From: Candidatus Aminicenantota bacterium
GTDB lineage: Bacteria; Acidobacteriota; Aminicenantia; UBA2199
DNA length: 26,945 bases
NCBI GenBank assembly: GCA_020355945.1
Contig: CP070627.1
Span: 5,131,194 to 5,158,138, forward strand
Reading direction: 5' to 3'
Part shown: positions 6,657 to 13,802 of the stretch, piece by piece
Numbering within the stretch: the stretch's first letter is position 1
Layout of the letters: the number at the start of each line of letters is the position of its first letter
Notes under the pieces: generated by a model
The model's input: only the letters and a program-made list of their open reading frames with translations
Told to the model about the DNA's origin: nothing
Database searches by the model: none
Made by a program: the position numbers and the translations under genes

Positions 6657-9494
6657 CTAGAATTCGATTTTTGCACCCAATCTCACTAGCCGGGGCGGAA
6701 CAATAGCTAAATCCTCTCCGAAATCCAGGTACGGGTTGCTGGAATCCAGGTATTCCTCTACAACAGTATTGTCATTGAACAGGTTAAAGATATCGGTAAA
6801 AAGTTTTAATTGTACTTTACCCAGTTTGAATGCTTTTTGCACCCTGAGATCAAGGATGTTTATCGCCGGATATCCATTGGCGCCTCTTTTTTCTGCCTTA
6901 ATGGTCTCTGTAAGCTGGTTCAATTCAAGGCCCAGGAAGCTGCTGGTGATTGCCCGGGTCCAGCGTTGGCCGGCCAGGTGCCTGAAATAACCACCGATAT
7001 GAATTCCCCATGGTCCTTTTACCAACCCGGTGATTTTAACCTGATGCCGTCTTTCATAAGGAAACCGGCCTTCAGCATTGATATGAGCATTGGGATTTAC
7101 CCACAAGTTGGATGTGCCTAAAGACTGACTGCCATCTATACCATCCCGATTTAACCCGATCAAGCCCCTGGAGTTGGCGTAAACGTAAGAGGCATTTAAT
7201 GACCATCCATGCGAATATCTCTTGTTCAATGTGACTTCCACACCGTCATATTTTCTTTCCGCACCCGGTGGATTAACAATATATTGTTCGGGGACCCGTG
7301 AGGCATAGAGATTATTGTAAAAAGTCACGGTCTTGCCGTCATAGGGATCGATGGTCTGGATTTCTCCCCAATCCCGCCATACCAATTCATTGTTTTCCAT
7401 GAGGGCATCGATATCCAGGGAAAAAGCATCTACAATGTGGATCAGGTTTTTGTCCCATTTTTTGATGTAACGAATACCCAAAGACCAATCTTCCCCCATT
7501 TCTCTTTGAAAACCAACCGTTAATTCCCTGGCAGTGGAAGCCACCAGGTCATGATCGCCATAACCCACCTTTGTAGCACCGGGTCTGGTCAGGCTCTGCG
7601 ATATTTGAACGAAAGTATATCCATAAAATACGTCCATCCAATAATACCAACCGTTGGGATGGGCCAGGTTCACCCACTGGATGGTATTGGGCATCACATA
7701 ACTGGCCCATGAAGCCTTAAACAAAGTGGAACCGTCGGCAAAAATATCATAAATGAATCCCAACCGGGGTGAGAGATTTTTCCACTTCATTGGCGTAATA
7801 CTTTCAAAAATGCGTCGATCCACGAATATGCCCCAGGGATTAAATATCGGGAGTTCATCCTGGTTCTGGGCCGGCCAGATAATGCTGTTATAATCAAAAC
7901 GCAGACCGAGATTCAAGGTTAAATTCCCGGTCACATTCCAGGTATCATTGATAAATAGGGAATAATTCAGCATATTTTCTTTGCGGTCGAAAGACTTAAT
8001 ATGAAATCCATAATAGATACCGCTGCCCCCGAGGAATTCCGGCCAATTGAATTGCCAGACTATATTGGTCCTGGGGTCGGGATTGGTTTCCAAAATCCAC
8101 CTGGTTTTAGCTATCTGCAGCTCGCCGCCTAGCTTGAGTTCATGGGCACCAGCCAGGTCATCAATAAATGTAGTGGCATCAAGGTTGAGCTGGTATCGGT
8201 CTCTCTGGTAATCATCCCGATTCCGCCAGTTGGTCCCGGTCTGGAAACCCGTCAGCCAGTCATGGTGCTGGACCCCGGGTGATTTGCTGTGGAGATTCAT
8301 ATTAAACTTAATAAAGGCAAATTTCAGGTTGGCATACATATTGGCGCCAAAGGTTTTGGCCCATTGCGCATTAAACACATGGGTGGGGGTCTCTTGCGTA
8401 CGCGTGGTATCTTCATTGTAATACCTGCTGGCATCTCGATGATTGGACCTTAAATCAGAGTAATTATAAGAAAAAATAAACTTATCCGCCCGGGAAGGCT
8501 GATAAGTGAATTTAATATAAGGGAAATATTCCTTTTGATCCGGGGGAATCGATTCTTCCGGGGGTTTGTCATGGGGATAACCAGGGACATACTCTTCCTT
8601 TGAAATCATGCTGAGATTCCCGAAAAACCAGAGTTTGTTCTTGATAATCGGCCCTCCCAGGGTAAAGCCAGGCTCTAATTGAAATTTCCGCCCGGTTTTT
8701 TCCGGCTGATCGAGGTCATAAAGGTCAGTCCCTTTGGTATTATCGGCTTGCAGGCTTTCATGATCGTAATAGAACACAGCGGAACCACTGAACCTGTTGC
8801 CGCCGGATTTGGTCACCACATTAAGAACAGCTCCTTTAACGCTGCCGTATTCCGCGGATAAACCACCGGTTTGCACCGCAACTTCTTCCATGGTATCCAT
8901 AGCAAAGGTAACATATTCGGTGCCGGTGACCGGGTCACCCATATTCACCCCGTCCAGGTTATAGGAATTTTCCATTTCACCGCTGCCATGGGCTGTATTT
9001 CCTGTAATACCCGGGGTTAGATTAAAATAATCCATCACTGTACGCCCCGGTGTGGGAATCATTTCCAGTAATTCATTATCCAGGCTGGCTACGCCTGTGG
9101 TTTTTTGACGATCGATAAAGGGATATTTTCCCTGGACAACAATATGTTCTTCAAGGCTCTTCAAAGTCATACCCACGTCCACGGTTGATGTTTTACCGAC
9201 ATTCACGAAGATACCTTTCCGAATCACTGTATTCATGCCTTCCAGTTGGAAGGTTAACCGGTATTCTCCGGGGGCGAGCCCCGGGAAACGATATACACCA
9301 TTGGTATTGGTTATTGCAGTCAATTGCGGTACCACCAGGGCAGGCGATGCCAGCATAACCAAAACGCCCGGCAGCAGCACTTCATCCGGGCCCGTCACTG
9401 TCCCCTTGATCGTACCTGTCTGACCGGTCTGCCCAAATCCCATTGAAACAATAAAAAATGTTACCCACAAAAATATTAAAAATTTTTTCATCAT
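6657..9494 (-). CDS. TonB-dependent outer-membrane receptor with carboxypeptidase-regulatory N-domain
   Basis: From the preferred start the protein has 945 residues. The signal peptide is residues 1-22 (MMKKFLIFLW, ending GFGQ). Residues about 27-112 are a carboxypeptidase-D regulatory-like beta domain (TIKGTVTGPDEVLLPGVLV, and TNTNGVYRFPGLAPGEYRLTF). The plug domain, about 120-235, contains YNLDGVNMGDP and SAEYGSVKGAVLNVVTKSGG. The rest is a large beta-barrel ending in Phe (KIEF), as outer-membrane proteins usually do. This Oar-like design is common in Acidobacteriota and related groups; the ligand cannot be predicted. The start at 9494 is preferred because AGAGG lies 8 bases upstream and a normal signal peptide follows. 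An in-frame ATG at 9575 would add 27 residues. No SusD partner is adjacent. The divergent neighbours are the two secreted repeat proteins. Confidence 0.92.
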   Translation of the reverse strand: MMKKFLIFLWVTFFIVSMGFGQTGQTGTIKGTVTGPDEVLLPGVLVMLASPALVVPQLTAITNTNGVYRFPGLAPGEYRLTFQLEGMNTVIRKGIFVNVGKTSTVDVGMTLKSLEEHIVVQGKYPFIDRQKTTGVASLDNELLEMIPTPGRTVMDYFNLTPGITGNTAHGSGEMENSYNLDGVNMGDPVTGTEYVTFAMDTMEEVAVQTGGLSAEYGSVKGAVLNVVTKSGGNRFSGSAVFYYDHESLQADNTKGTDLYDLDQPEKTGRKFQLEPGFTLGGPIIKNKLWFFGNLSMISKEEYVPGYPHDKPPEESIPPDQKEYFPYIKFTYQPSRADKFIFSYNYSDLRSNHRDASRYYNEDTTRTQETPTHVFNAQWAKTFGANMYANLKFAFIKFNMNLHSKSPGVQHHDWLTGFQTGTNWRNRDDYQRDRYQLNLDATTFIDDLAGAHELKLGGELQIAKTRWILETNPDPRTNIVWQFNWPEFLGGSGIYYGFHIKSFDRKENMLNYSLFINDTWNVTGNLTLNLGLRFDYNSIIWPAQNQDELPIFNPWGIFVDRRIFESITPMKWKNLSPRLGFIYDIFADGSTLFKASWASYVMPNTIQWVNLAHPNGWYYWMDVFYGYTFVQISQSLTRPGATKVGYGDHDLVASTARELTVGFQREMGEDWSLGIRYIKKWDKNLIHIVDAFSLDIDALMENNELVWRDWGEIQTIDPYDGKTVTFYNNLYASRVPEQYIVNPPGAERKYDGVEVTLNKRYSHGWSLNASYVYANSRGLIGLNRDGIDGSQSLGTSNLWVNPNAHINAEGRFPYERRHQVKITGLVKGPWGIHIGGYFRHLAGQRWTRAITSSFLGLELNQLTETIKAEKRGANGYPAINILDLRVQKAFKLGKVQLKLFTDIFNLFNDNTVVEEYLDSSNPYLDFGEDLAIVPPRLVRLGAKIEF

Positions 9495-9855
9495 CGTAAT
9501 AGCCTCTATACTTTTTAAATTTTTTAATAAAGTGATTGAGACATTTAACATAGCAAGACATATACCAATGGCCAAAAGATTGATATAATAAAGCTCTTCA
9601 TTTAATTCAATTTTAATAAATTCAAAAGTTTGAATTTTAATTCAATAATTTGGAAACCGTGGGTTCGACATTTTCTTTTTATAAAGTTGCTAGATGTACA
9701 ACCTTTTTAAGAATGTGCAACTTTAGTTGTACGTTTTTTACAATTAAATTTAGTACCAAAAATACAACTAAATGTGTATTGACATTGTCTATTATTTTGT
9801 TAATATAGAGAATTATTTTAAGAATAAAATTATAACCAAATAAAAGGAGGTTAAC
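9495..9855. promoter_or_regulatory. Divergent control region with GTTGTAC-like half-sites
   Basis: This AT-rich region separates the TonB receptor gene (minus) from the secreted pair (plus). It carries GTACAAC at 9696-9702, GTGCAAC at 9715-9721, GTTGTAC at 9726-9732 and TACAACT at 9763-9769, which form direct and inverted repeats of one motif. A plus-strand promoter, TTGACA (9779-9784) with TAATAT (9801-9806), lies at 16-base spacing and is followed by AAAGGAGG before the ATG at 9856. On the minus strand TTGAAT (9605-9610) and TATATC (9582-9587) are 17 bases apart. The half-sites look like an operator upstream of the plus-strand promoter. No coding sequence was seen apart from the possible receptor N-terminal extension (9495-9575). 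Confidence 0.45.
9779..9806 (+). promoter_or_regulatory. Promoter of the secreted repeat-protein pair
   Basis: TTGACA and TAATAT are separated by 16 bases. A leader of about 45 bases with AAAGGAGG leads to the ATG at 9856. The TACAACT half-site ends about 10 bases upstream of the -35 box. Confidence 0.5.
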
Positions 9856-11331
9856 ATGAGAGGTTTTATTTTAAGGTTAATGATTGGGTGCCTGGTATTA
9901 AGCCTGGCAACCCTAGGCTTGTTTGGTCAGGCAGCCCAGCCTGAAGTCTCCCTGGACGATCATCCGTCTAATACAAATGTAAAGCCGTTTGGGCCGTGGA
10001 GTCCGGGAGCACCGTGGGTTACACCTTATATGAGCGCGGAGGATGAATTTGGTTTGGGCCTTCCAGCCTCTGTGGCACTTTTTTTAGGTCCTTCACCCTC
10101 ACTACCGCTGGGACCATTTAACGATTCCGACATTCTTGTTCCTGGTCCTGCGCTGCTTATTTCATTTCCACCGCCGCCTTTTTACATGGACGCCATCAGT
10201 TGTGACCACAGTCCCATGGTCCCTTGCGGAGGCGGTTTATTCGTACGTTTCAGTGTTGACCGGGCCACGGGTGGTGTGACTCCTTGTGCACTTCCTCCGG
10301 CGACACCGGTTCCACCTTATGATGCCACTTATCTGCAGGCGTGGAACAACGAACAACCTGCGGATATCTACCGGACCGACCGGCCGTATGCGCATGTGGG
10401 TAATTTCACCGGTGGGCCTACCTTCACCTTACCCCCACCTATTCCATGGGGGCCGCCAGGGCCGCCAACGGCTCCTTATACTTATTTTTATGGTGGCCCG
10501 ATTAACGCTGCCAATGGTTTCAGCGTGGCCAATGGTTATCCCTTCAATGGTCCCGCCGGAACCGGGACCACCTCAGGTCCGCCTGTTGCTCACAACCAAT
10601 TGATGTGGGACCACCTGGCACCGTTTGGTTTTTTACCTGGTCCCATTACCCCCCCGCCGCCGCCAAATCAACCGCAATATCCACCGATTACCCCGGGTTC
10701 CCACGACAACATCGATGCCTTCAACGAATGGCCGGTTTCAATTCTTGATTCTACTAATCCTAATAATTTCTTTGCCCTTCACCCTGCTTCTGCGATTCCA
10801 ATGGGCTTTTCGCCGGCAGACATTTTTATATGCCCCAATCCACCCGGGATTGGCATCCCCCCGGCAGTGCTTCATGTACCGGCATGGCAGATGGGACTGG
10901 ACACCTTTGGAGCCGGTACTGACAGCATCGATGGTCTTGCCTTTTGGGATAATAATATACGGGGAACACTGGAGCCGGGAACCGACTATGTGGCCTTTTC
11001 CCTGGCCCCGGGTTCGGCTACACTAACGAACTTGGCGGCTGCCGGCTTTCAAGTAAGTGCTGCTTCAGTTTTTGTTAGTGATTTCCAGACTTATATCCCC
11101 CCCCTACCGGCACCTCAAGTGCCCACCGGCTATTTCTACCTGTGGCTGTATGCCACCGATATGGGGGTGGGAAATCTCCCGAATGTCGCTTCAGTCCCGC
11201 CTGGACCACTACCGGTTATTAACCCGGAAGATATCAATATCGACGGATTGGATTTAACCATCGACCCGGAGCCAGTGCCTTATATTAACCCAATCACAAA
11301 GCCAATTACAGACCCGGGCACCAAAAAGTAA
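9856..11331 (+). CDS. Secreted proline-rich repeat protein, copy A (family not recognised)
   Basis: The protein has 491 residues. Residues 1 to about 26 are a signal peptide (MRGFILRLMIGCLVLSLATL, ending FGQA). The mature part is rich in Pro, Gly and aromatic residues. A loosely repeated module appears three times, at about 112-171 (DAISCDHS, FVRFSVD, PADIY), 284-326 (DNIDAFNEW, FFALHP, ADIFIC) and 356-410 (DSIDGLAFWD, VAFSLAP, ASVFVSDF). A short fourth start lies at 459-470 (DINIDGLDLTID). Pro-rich loops separate the modules. Related D-x-I-D-A/F-S-L patterns occur, as far as I recall, in secreted proteins of environmental bacteria, but I cannot name a family. The tail ends TKPITDPGTKK, with no LPXTG, PEP-CTERM or terminal Phe. 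AAAGGAGG precedes the ATG. Copy B follows as a tandem duplicate. Confidence 0.8.
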   Translation: MRGFILRLMIGCLVLSLATLGLFGQAAQPEVSLDDHPSNTNVKPFGPWSPGAPWVTPYMSAEDEFGLGLPASVALFLGPSPSLPLGPFNDSDILVPGPALLISFPPPPFYMDAISCDHSPMVPCGGGLFVRFSVDRATGGVTPCALPPATPVPPYDATYLQAWNNEQPADIYRTDRPYAHVGNFTGGPTFTLPPPIPWGPPGPPTAPYTYFYGGPINAANGFSVANGYPFNGPAGTGTTSGPPVAHNQLMWDHLAPFGFLPGPITPPPPPNQPQYPPITPGSHDNIDAFNEWPVSILDSTNPNNFFALHPASAIPMGFSPADIFICPNPPGIGIPPAVLHVPAWQMGLDTFGAGTDSIDGLAFWDNNIRGTLEPGTDYVAFSLAPGSATLTNLAAAGFQVSAASVFVSDFQTYIPPLPAPQVPTGYFYLWLYATDMGVGNLPNVASVPPGPLPVINPEDINIDGLDLTIDPEPVPYINPITKPITDPGTKK

Positions 11332-11366
11332 TACCTGGAAAAACACGTAACACAAAGTAATTCAAG

Positions 11367-11405
11367 GGGGCAAGTCTTGCCTTGCTTCAAGGGAAGACTT
11401 GCCCC
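11367..11405. repeat. GGGGGCAAG hairpin, long copy
   Basis: GGGGCAAGTCTT (11367-11378) pairs perfectly with AAGACTTGCCCC (11394-11405). Inside, CCTTG (11380-11384) pairs with CAAGG (11388-11392) around a CTT loop, giving a nearly continuous 17-bp stem with one G-G mismatch. The element lies between the two tandem copies and has a close relative after copy B. Confidence 0.8.
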
Positions 11406-11408
11406 TAA

Positions 11409-11428
11409 CCTTTAAGAAAGGCTTTTTC
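11409..11428 (+). terminator. Weak intrinsic terminator after copy A
   Basis: CCTTT, AAG, AAAGG is followed by CTTTTTC. The stem is only 5 bp, so any termination would be partial. Together with the larger hairpin just upstream it could reduce expression of copy B relative to copy A. Confidence 0.35.
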
Positions 11429-11490
11429 AATTAAATAACAAAAATTCCTTAAAAAACAAAATTAAAATAACCAGATACAAGGAGGTTAAC

Positions 11491-12783
11491 ATGAGAGGTT
11501 TTATTTTAAGGTTAATGATTGGGTGCCTGGTATTAAGCCTGGGAACCCTAGGCTTGTTTAGTCAGGTAATACCCGCGCCCGCGCCTGAGGTTTCCCTGGA
11601 TGATTATCCGGCCTGGGCGAATAATGGGCCGGTGGTACCACCGTATGGTAGTGCAGAGAATGAGTGGGGTCAGGTCAATGCGGCATTTTTGGCAGGTTTT
11701 ATCGGCCCTTCACCGACATTAGGTCCGGTTACGGGATTTTTTGATTCGGACATCCTGATTCCCGGTCCGGCGCCGCTTATTTCATTTCCACCGCCGCCTT
11801 TTTATGTGGATGCCATCAGTTGTGACCACAGCCAGATGCCGCCCTGTCCGGGAGGTTTATTCGTCCGCTTCAGTGTTGACCGGCCCACGGGTGGTGTAAG
11901 TACCGCCGATGCCAGTTATCGACAGGCGATGAGAAACGAACAACCTGCGGATATCTACCGGACCGACCGGCCGTATACGCATGTGGGTAATTTTGTTCCC
12001 CTTGCTCCACCTGCGGGTCCGCCGTGGTATTACGGAGGCTTTCTTCCTACTGCCGGAAGCGGTGCCGGAGCCGGTGCGTTCAATCAATTGATGTTTGACC
12101 ATTTTGGGACTTTCGGGTTTTTCCCTCCCCCGCCATGTCCTGCGATTGGCGCGGGTACCCATGACAACGTCGATGCCTTCAACGAATGGCCGGTTTCAAT
12201 TCTTGATCCCACTAATCTTAATAATTTCTTTGCCCTCCACCCTGCGTCCGCTTTCCTATTGGGCTTTTCAGCAGCCGATATTTTCATCTGCGCCAATCCA
12301 CCCGGGCTTTACTGGCCAACACCACCACCAGGACCTTCAGTGCCTTTTGTACCGGCATTGCAGATGGGACTTGACACCTTTGGAATTAATACCGACAGTA
12401 TTGATGGTCTTGCGTTTTGGGATATGGGTATACCAGGACTACTGGAGCCGGGAATCGACTTTGCGGCCTTCTCCCTGGCCCCGGGTTCGGCAACACTGGC
12501 AACCCTGGCTGCCATGGGCCTTCCAGTGACTGCTGCCGATGTTTTCCTGACTGATTTCCAGATCAATCCGGCAACCGGCTTTGGCTATTTCTACACCTGG
12601 CTCATTGCCGGCGATTTAGGGGTGGGAAATAACCCCAATGTTCTCACACCCCCGGGTCCATTACCGGTTATTCCGAATGTAGATATCAATGTCGACGCCC
12701 TAGATTTAACCATTGACCCGGAGCCAGTGCCTTATATTAATCCCATCACAAAACCAATTACAGACCCGGGCACCAAAAAGTAA
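11491..12783 (+). CDS. Secreted proline-rich repeat protein, copy B (family not recognised)
   Basis: The protein has 430 residues and is a tandem paralogue of copy A. The ribosome site and the first 80 or so coding bases are almost identical between copies (AAGGAGGTTAAC, then only isolated differences through the signal peptide). The last 81 bases differ at about four positions. The middle has diverged by substitution and by gain or loss of Pro/Gly-rich loops. The repeated module is kept at about 107-155 (DAISCDHS, FVRFSVD, ADIY), 225-267 (DNVDAFNEW, FFALHP, ADIFIC) and 302-356 (DSIDGLAFWD, AAFSLAP, ADVFLTDF), with a partial one at 398-409 (DINVDALDLTID). The two Cys of the first module (C111, C119) are shared with copy A. 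The function is unknown. Export is predicted from the signal peptide. Confidence 0.8.
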   Translation: MRGFILRLMIGCLVLSLGTLGLFSQVIPAPAPEVSLDDYPAWANNGPVVPPYGSAENEWGQVNAAFLAGFIGPSPTLGPVTGFFDSDILIPGPAPLISFPPPPFYVDAISCDHSQMPPCPGGLFVRFSVDRPTGGVSTADASYRQAMRNEQPADIYRTDRPYTHVGNFVPLAPPAGPPWYYGGFLPTAGSGAGAGAFNQLMFDHFGTFGFFPPPPCPAIGAGTHDNVDAFNEWPVSILDPTNLNNFFALHPASAFLLGFSAADIFICANPPGLYWPTPPPGPSVPFVPALQMGLDTFGINTDSIDGLAFWDMGIPGLLEPGIDFAAFSLAPGSATLATLAAMGLPVTAADVFLTDFQINPATGFGYFYTWLIAGDLGVGNNPNVLTPPGPLPVIPNVDINVDALDLTIDPEPVPYINPITKPITDPGTKK

Positions 12784-12811
12784 AACGTAACCCATTCACT
12801 CAATGATGAAA

Positions 12812-12855
12812 AGGGGGCAAGTCTTGCTTTGCTTCAAAGTAAGAGTTGACCCCTT
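12812..12855. repeat. GGGGGCAAG hairpin, diverged long copy
   Basis: AAGGGGGCAAGTCTT pairs with AAGAGTTGACCCCTT with two mismatches, and the inner CTTTG/CAAAG stem surrounds a CTT loop. Layout and sequence match the hairpin at 11367-11405. It lies 28 bases after the stop of copy B and may also stop transcription there. Confidence 0.7.
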
Positions 12856-12873
12856 ATCTTTTTCATTTCATTT

Positions 12874-12918
12874 CTTCGTGCCCTTCGTGTCCTTCGTGGT
12901 AAAATTAGAATTCCTGCA
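12874..12918 (+). repeat. Three TTCGTG units followed by the AAAATTAGAATTCCTGCA box
   Basis: CTTCGTGCC, CTTCGTGTC and CTTCGTGGT are three consecutive 9-base units (12874-12900). They are followed directly by AAAATTAGAATTCCTGCA (12901-12918), which differs from the box at 2675-2692 at one base. Short TTCGTG arrays of this sort are widespread in intergenic DNA of several environmental phyla; their role is not known to me. Confidence 0.65.
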
Positions 12919-12933
12919 AGAATGTTAATAAAT

Positions 12934-12962
12934 TTGACATTTTCTTTGTTTTAGGGTAAAAC
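12934..12962 (+). promoter_or_regulatory. Candidate promoter of the radC-like gene
   Basis: TTGACA (12934-12939) and TAAAAC (12957-12962) are 17 bases apart. The leader to the ATG at 13044 is about 75 bases and contains the ribosome site AAGGAG at 13027-13032. Confidence 0.45.
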
Positions 12963-13043
12963 GTTAACTTAAATTAACAACGATTCAATTTTCACGAAGC
13001 TATTCTTGGTTGATAACCGATATCATAAGGAGTGAAACACCGG

Positions 13044-13742
13044 ATGGCACGATATAAAAAAGCTCAATACAAACGTAAAAAAATGAAAGATTATCCCGAC
13101 GTTGACCGTCCCAGGGAGAAAATGATCAGGAGAGGGGCAAAATCACTGTCCATCCTGGAATTGATGGCTGTGATGGTGGGAAGCGGTAACGTGGCTGTAG
13201 AAGTGTATGATATCGCCAAAGACCTGGCCAGGTTAGTGGAAGATGAATTTCACCAACTCACCGTGGATAAACTCCAGTCGGTCAACGGTATCGGTAAGGC
13301 AAAAGCCTGCCAGATCATGGCTGCCATTGAATTCTCCAGGCGTTTCCTGGTAAAAAAAATTATTAAAATAAACGATTACCACGATGTGCTCCCATTGGTA
13401 GAAGATTTAAGAGATAAAAAACAGGAGTACTTTCTAACCCTTACACTGGACGGCGCCCATAACCTGATTGAAAAACGAACCATTTTTATCGGTACCTTGA
13501 ACGAATCCCTGGTACATCCCCGGGAGATATTTGCCGATGCCATTACTGACCGCGCTGCGGCCATTATCTTTGTGCATAACCACACCTCCACCGACGTTAC
13601 CCCCAGTGAAGCAGACATCCAGGTCACCCAACGTTTGAAGGAAGTGGCGGAAACAATGGGTATCGAGGTGCTGGACCATATTATTGTCACCCATACCAAA
13701 AATTTCAGCTTCAAAAACAACGGACTCCTCCACAACAGGTAG
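13044..13742 (+). CDS. radC: RadC-family JAB/MPN (JAMM-motif) protein
   Basis: The protein has 232 residues, the usual RadC length. The N-terminal part contains the family's RPREK motif at 22-26 and a helix-hairpin-helix (VNGIGKAKACQI, about 80-91). The C-terminal JAB domain carries the metal-binding signature HNHTSTDVTPSEAD (His178, His180, Asp191) with the upstream Glu154 in NESLVHPREIF. The common form is HNHPSGDPTPS, so the loop is slightly varied but the metal ligands are intact. RadC was once tied to DNA repair, but its true role is unresolved. The ATG at 13044 is chosen because the GTG at 13032 overlaps the AAGGAG ribosome site; the ATG lies 11 bases after that site. The N-terminus is unusually Lys/Arg-rich. 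The downstream kinase gene converges 60 bases away. Confidence 0.9.
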   Translation: MARYKKAQYKRKKMKDYPDVDRPREKMIRRGAKSLSILELMAVMVGSGNVAVEVYDIAKDLARLVEDEFHQLTVDKLQSVNGIGKAKACQIMAAIEFSRRFLVKKIIKINDYHDVLPLVEDLRDKKQEYFLTLTLDGAHNLIEKRTIFIGTLNESLVHPREIFADAITDRAAAIIFVHNHTSTDVTPSEADIQVTQRLKEVAETMGIEVLDHIIVTHTKNFSFKNNGLLHNR

Positions 13743-13802
13743 AACAATCGTGTCGAAACGAACTTGCGCAGCATATAGGCTCGTACTATCCTCGCCCAGG
13801 GG

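Noticed and set aside
12095..12529. Overlapping 144-codon plus-strand frame inside copy B, with a similar one in copy A at 10625-11026
   Set aside because: The frames arise from the same Pro/Gly-rich coding bias and lack a ribosome site; the conserved modules and signal peptide are in the main frame.
13032..13043. GTG at 13032 as the start of the radC-like gene
   Set aside because: The GTG overlaps the AAGGAG ribosome site itself; the ATG at 13044 lies at a usable distance from it.
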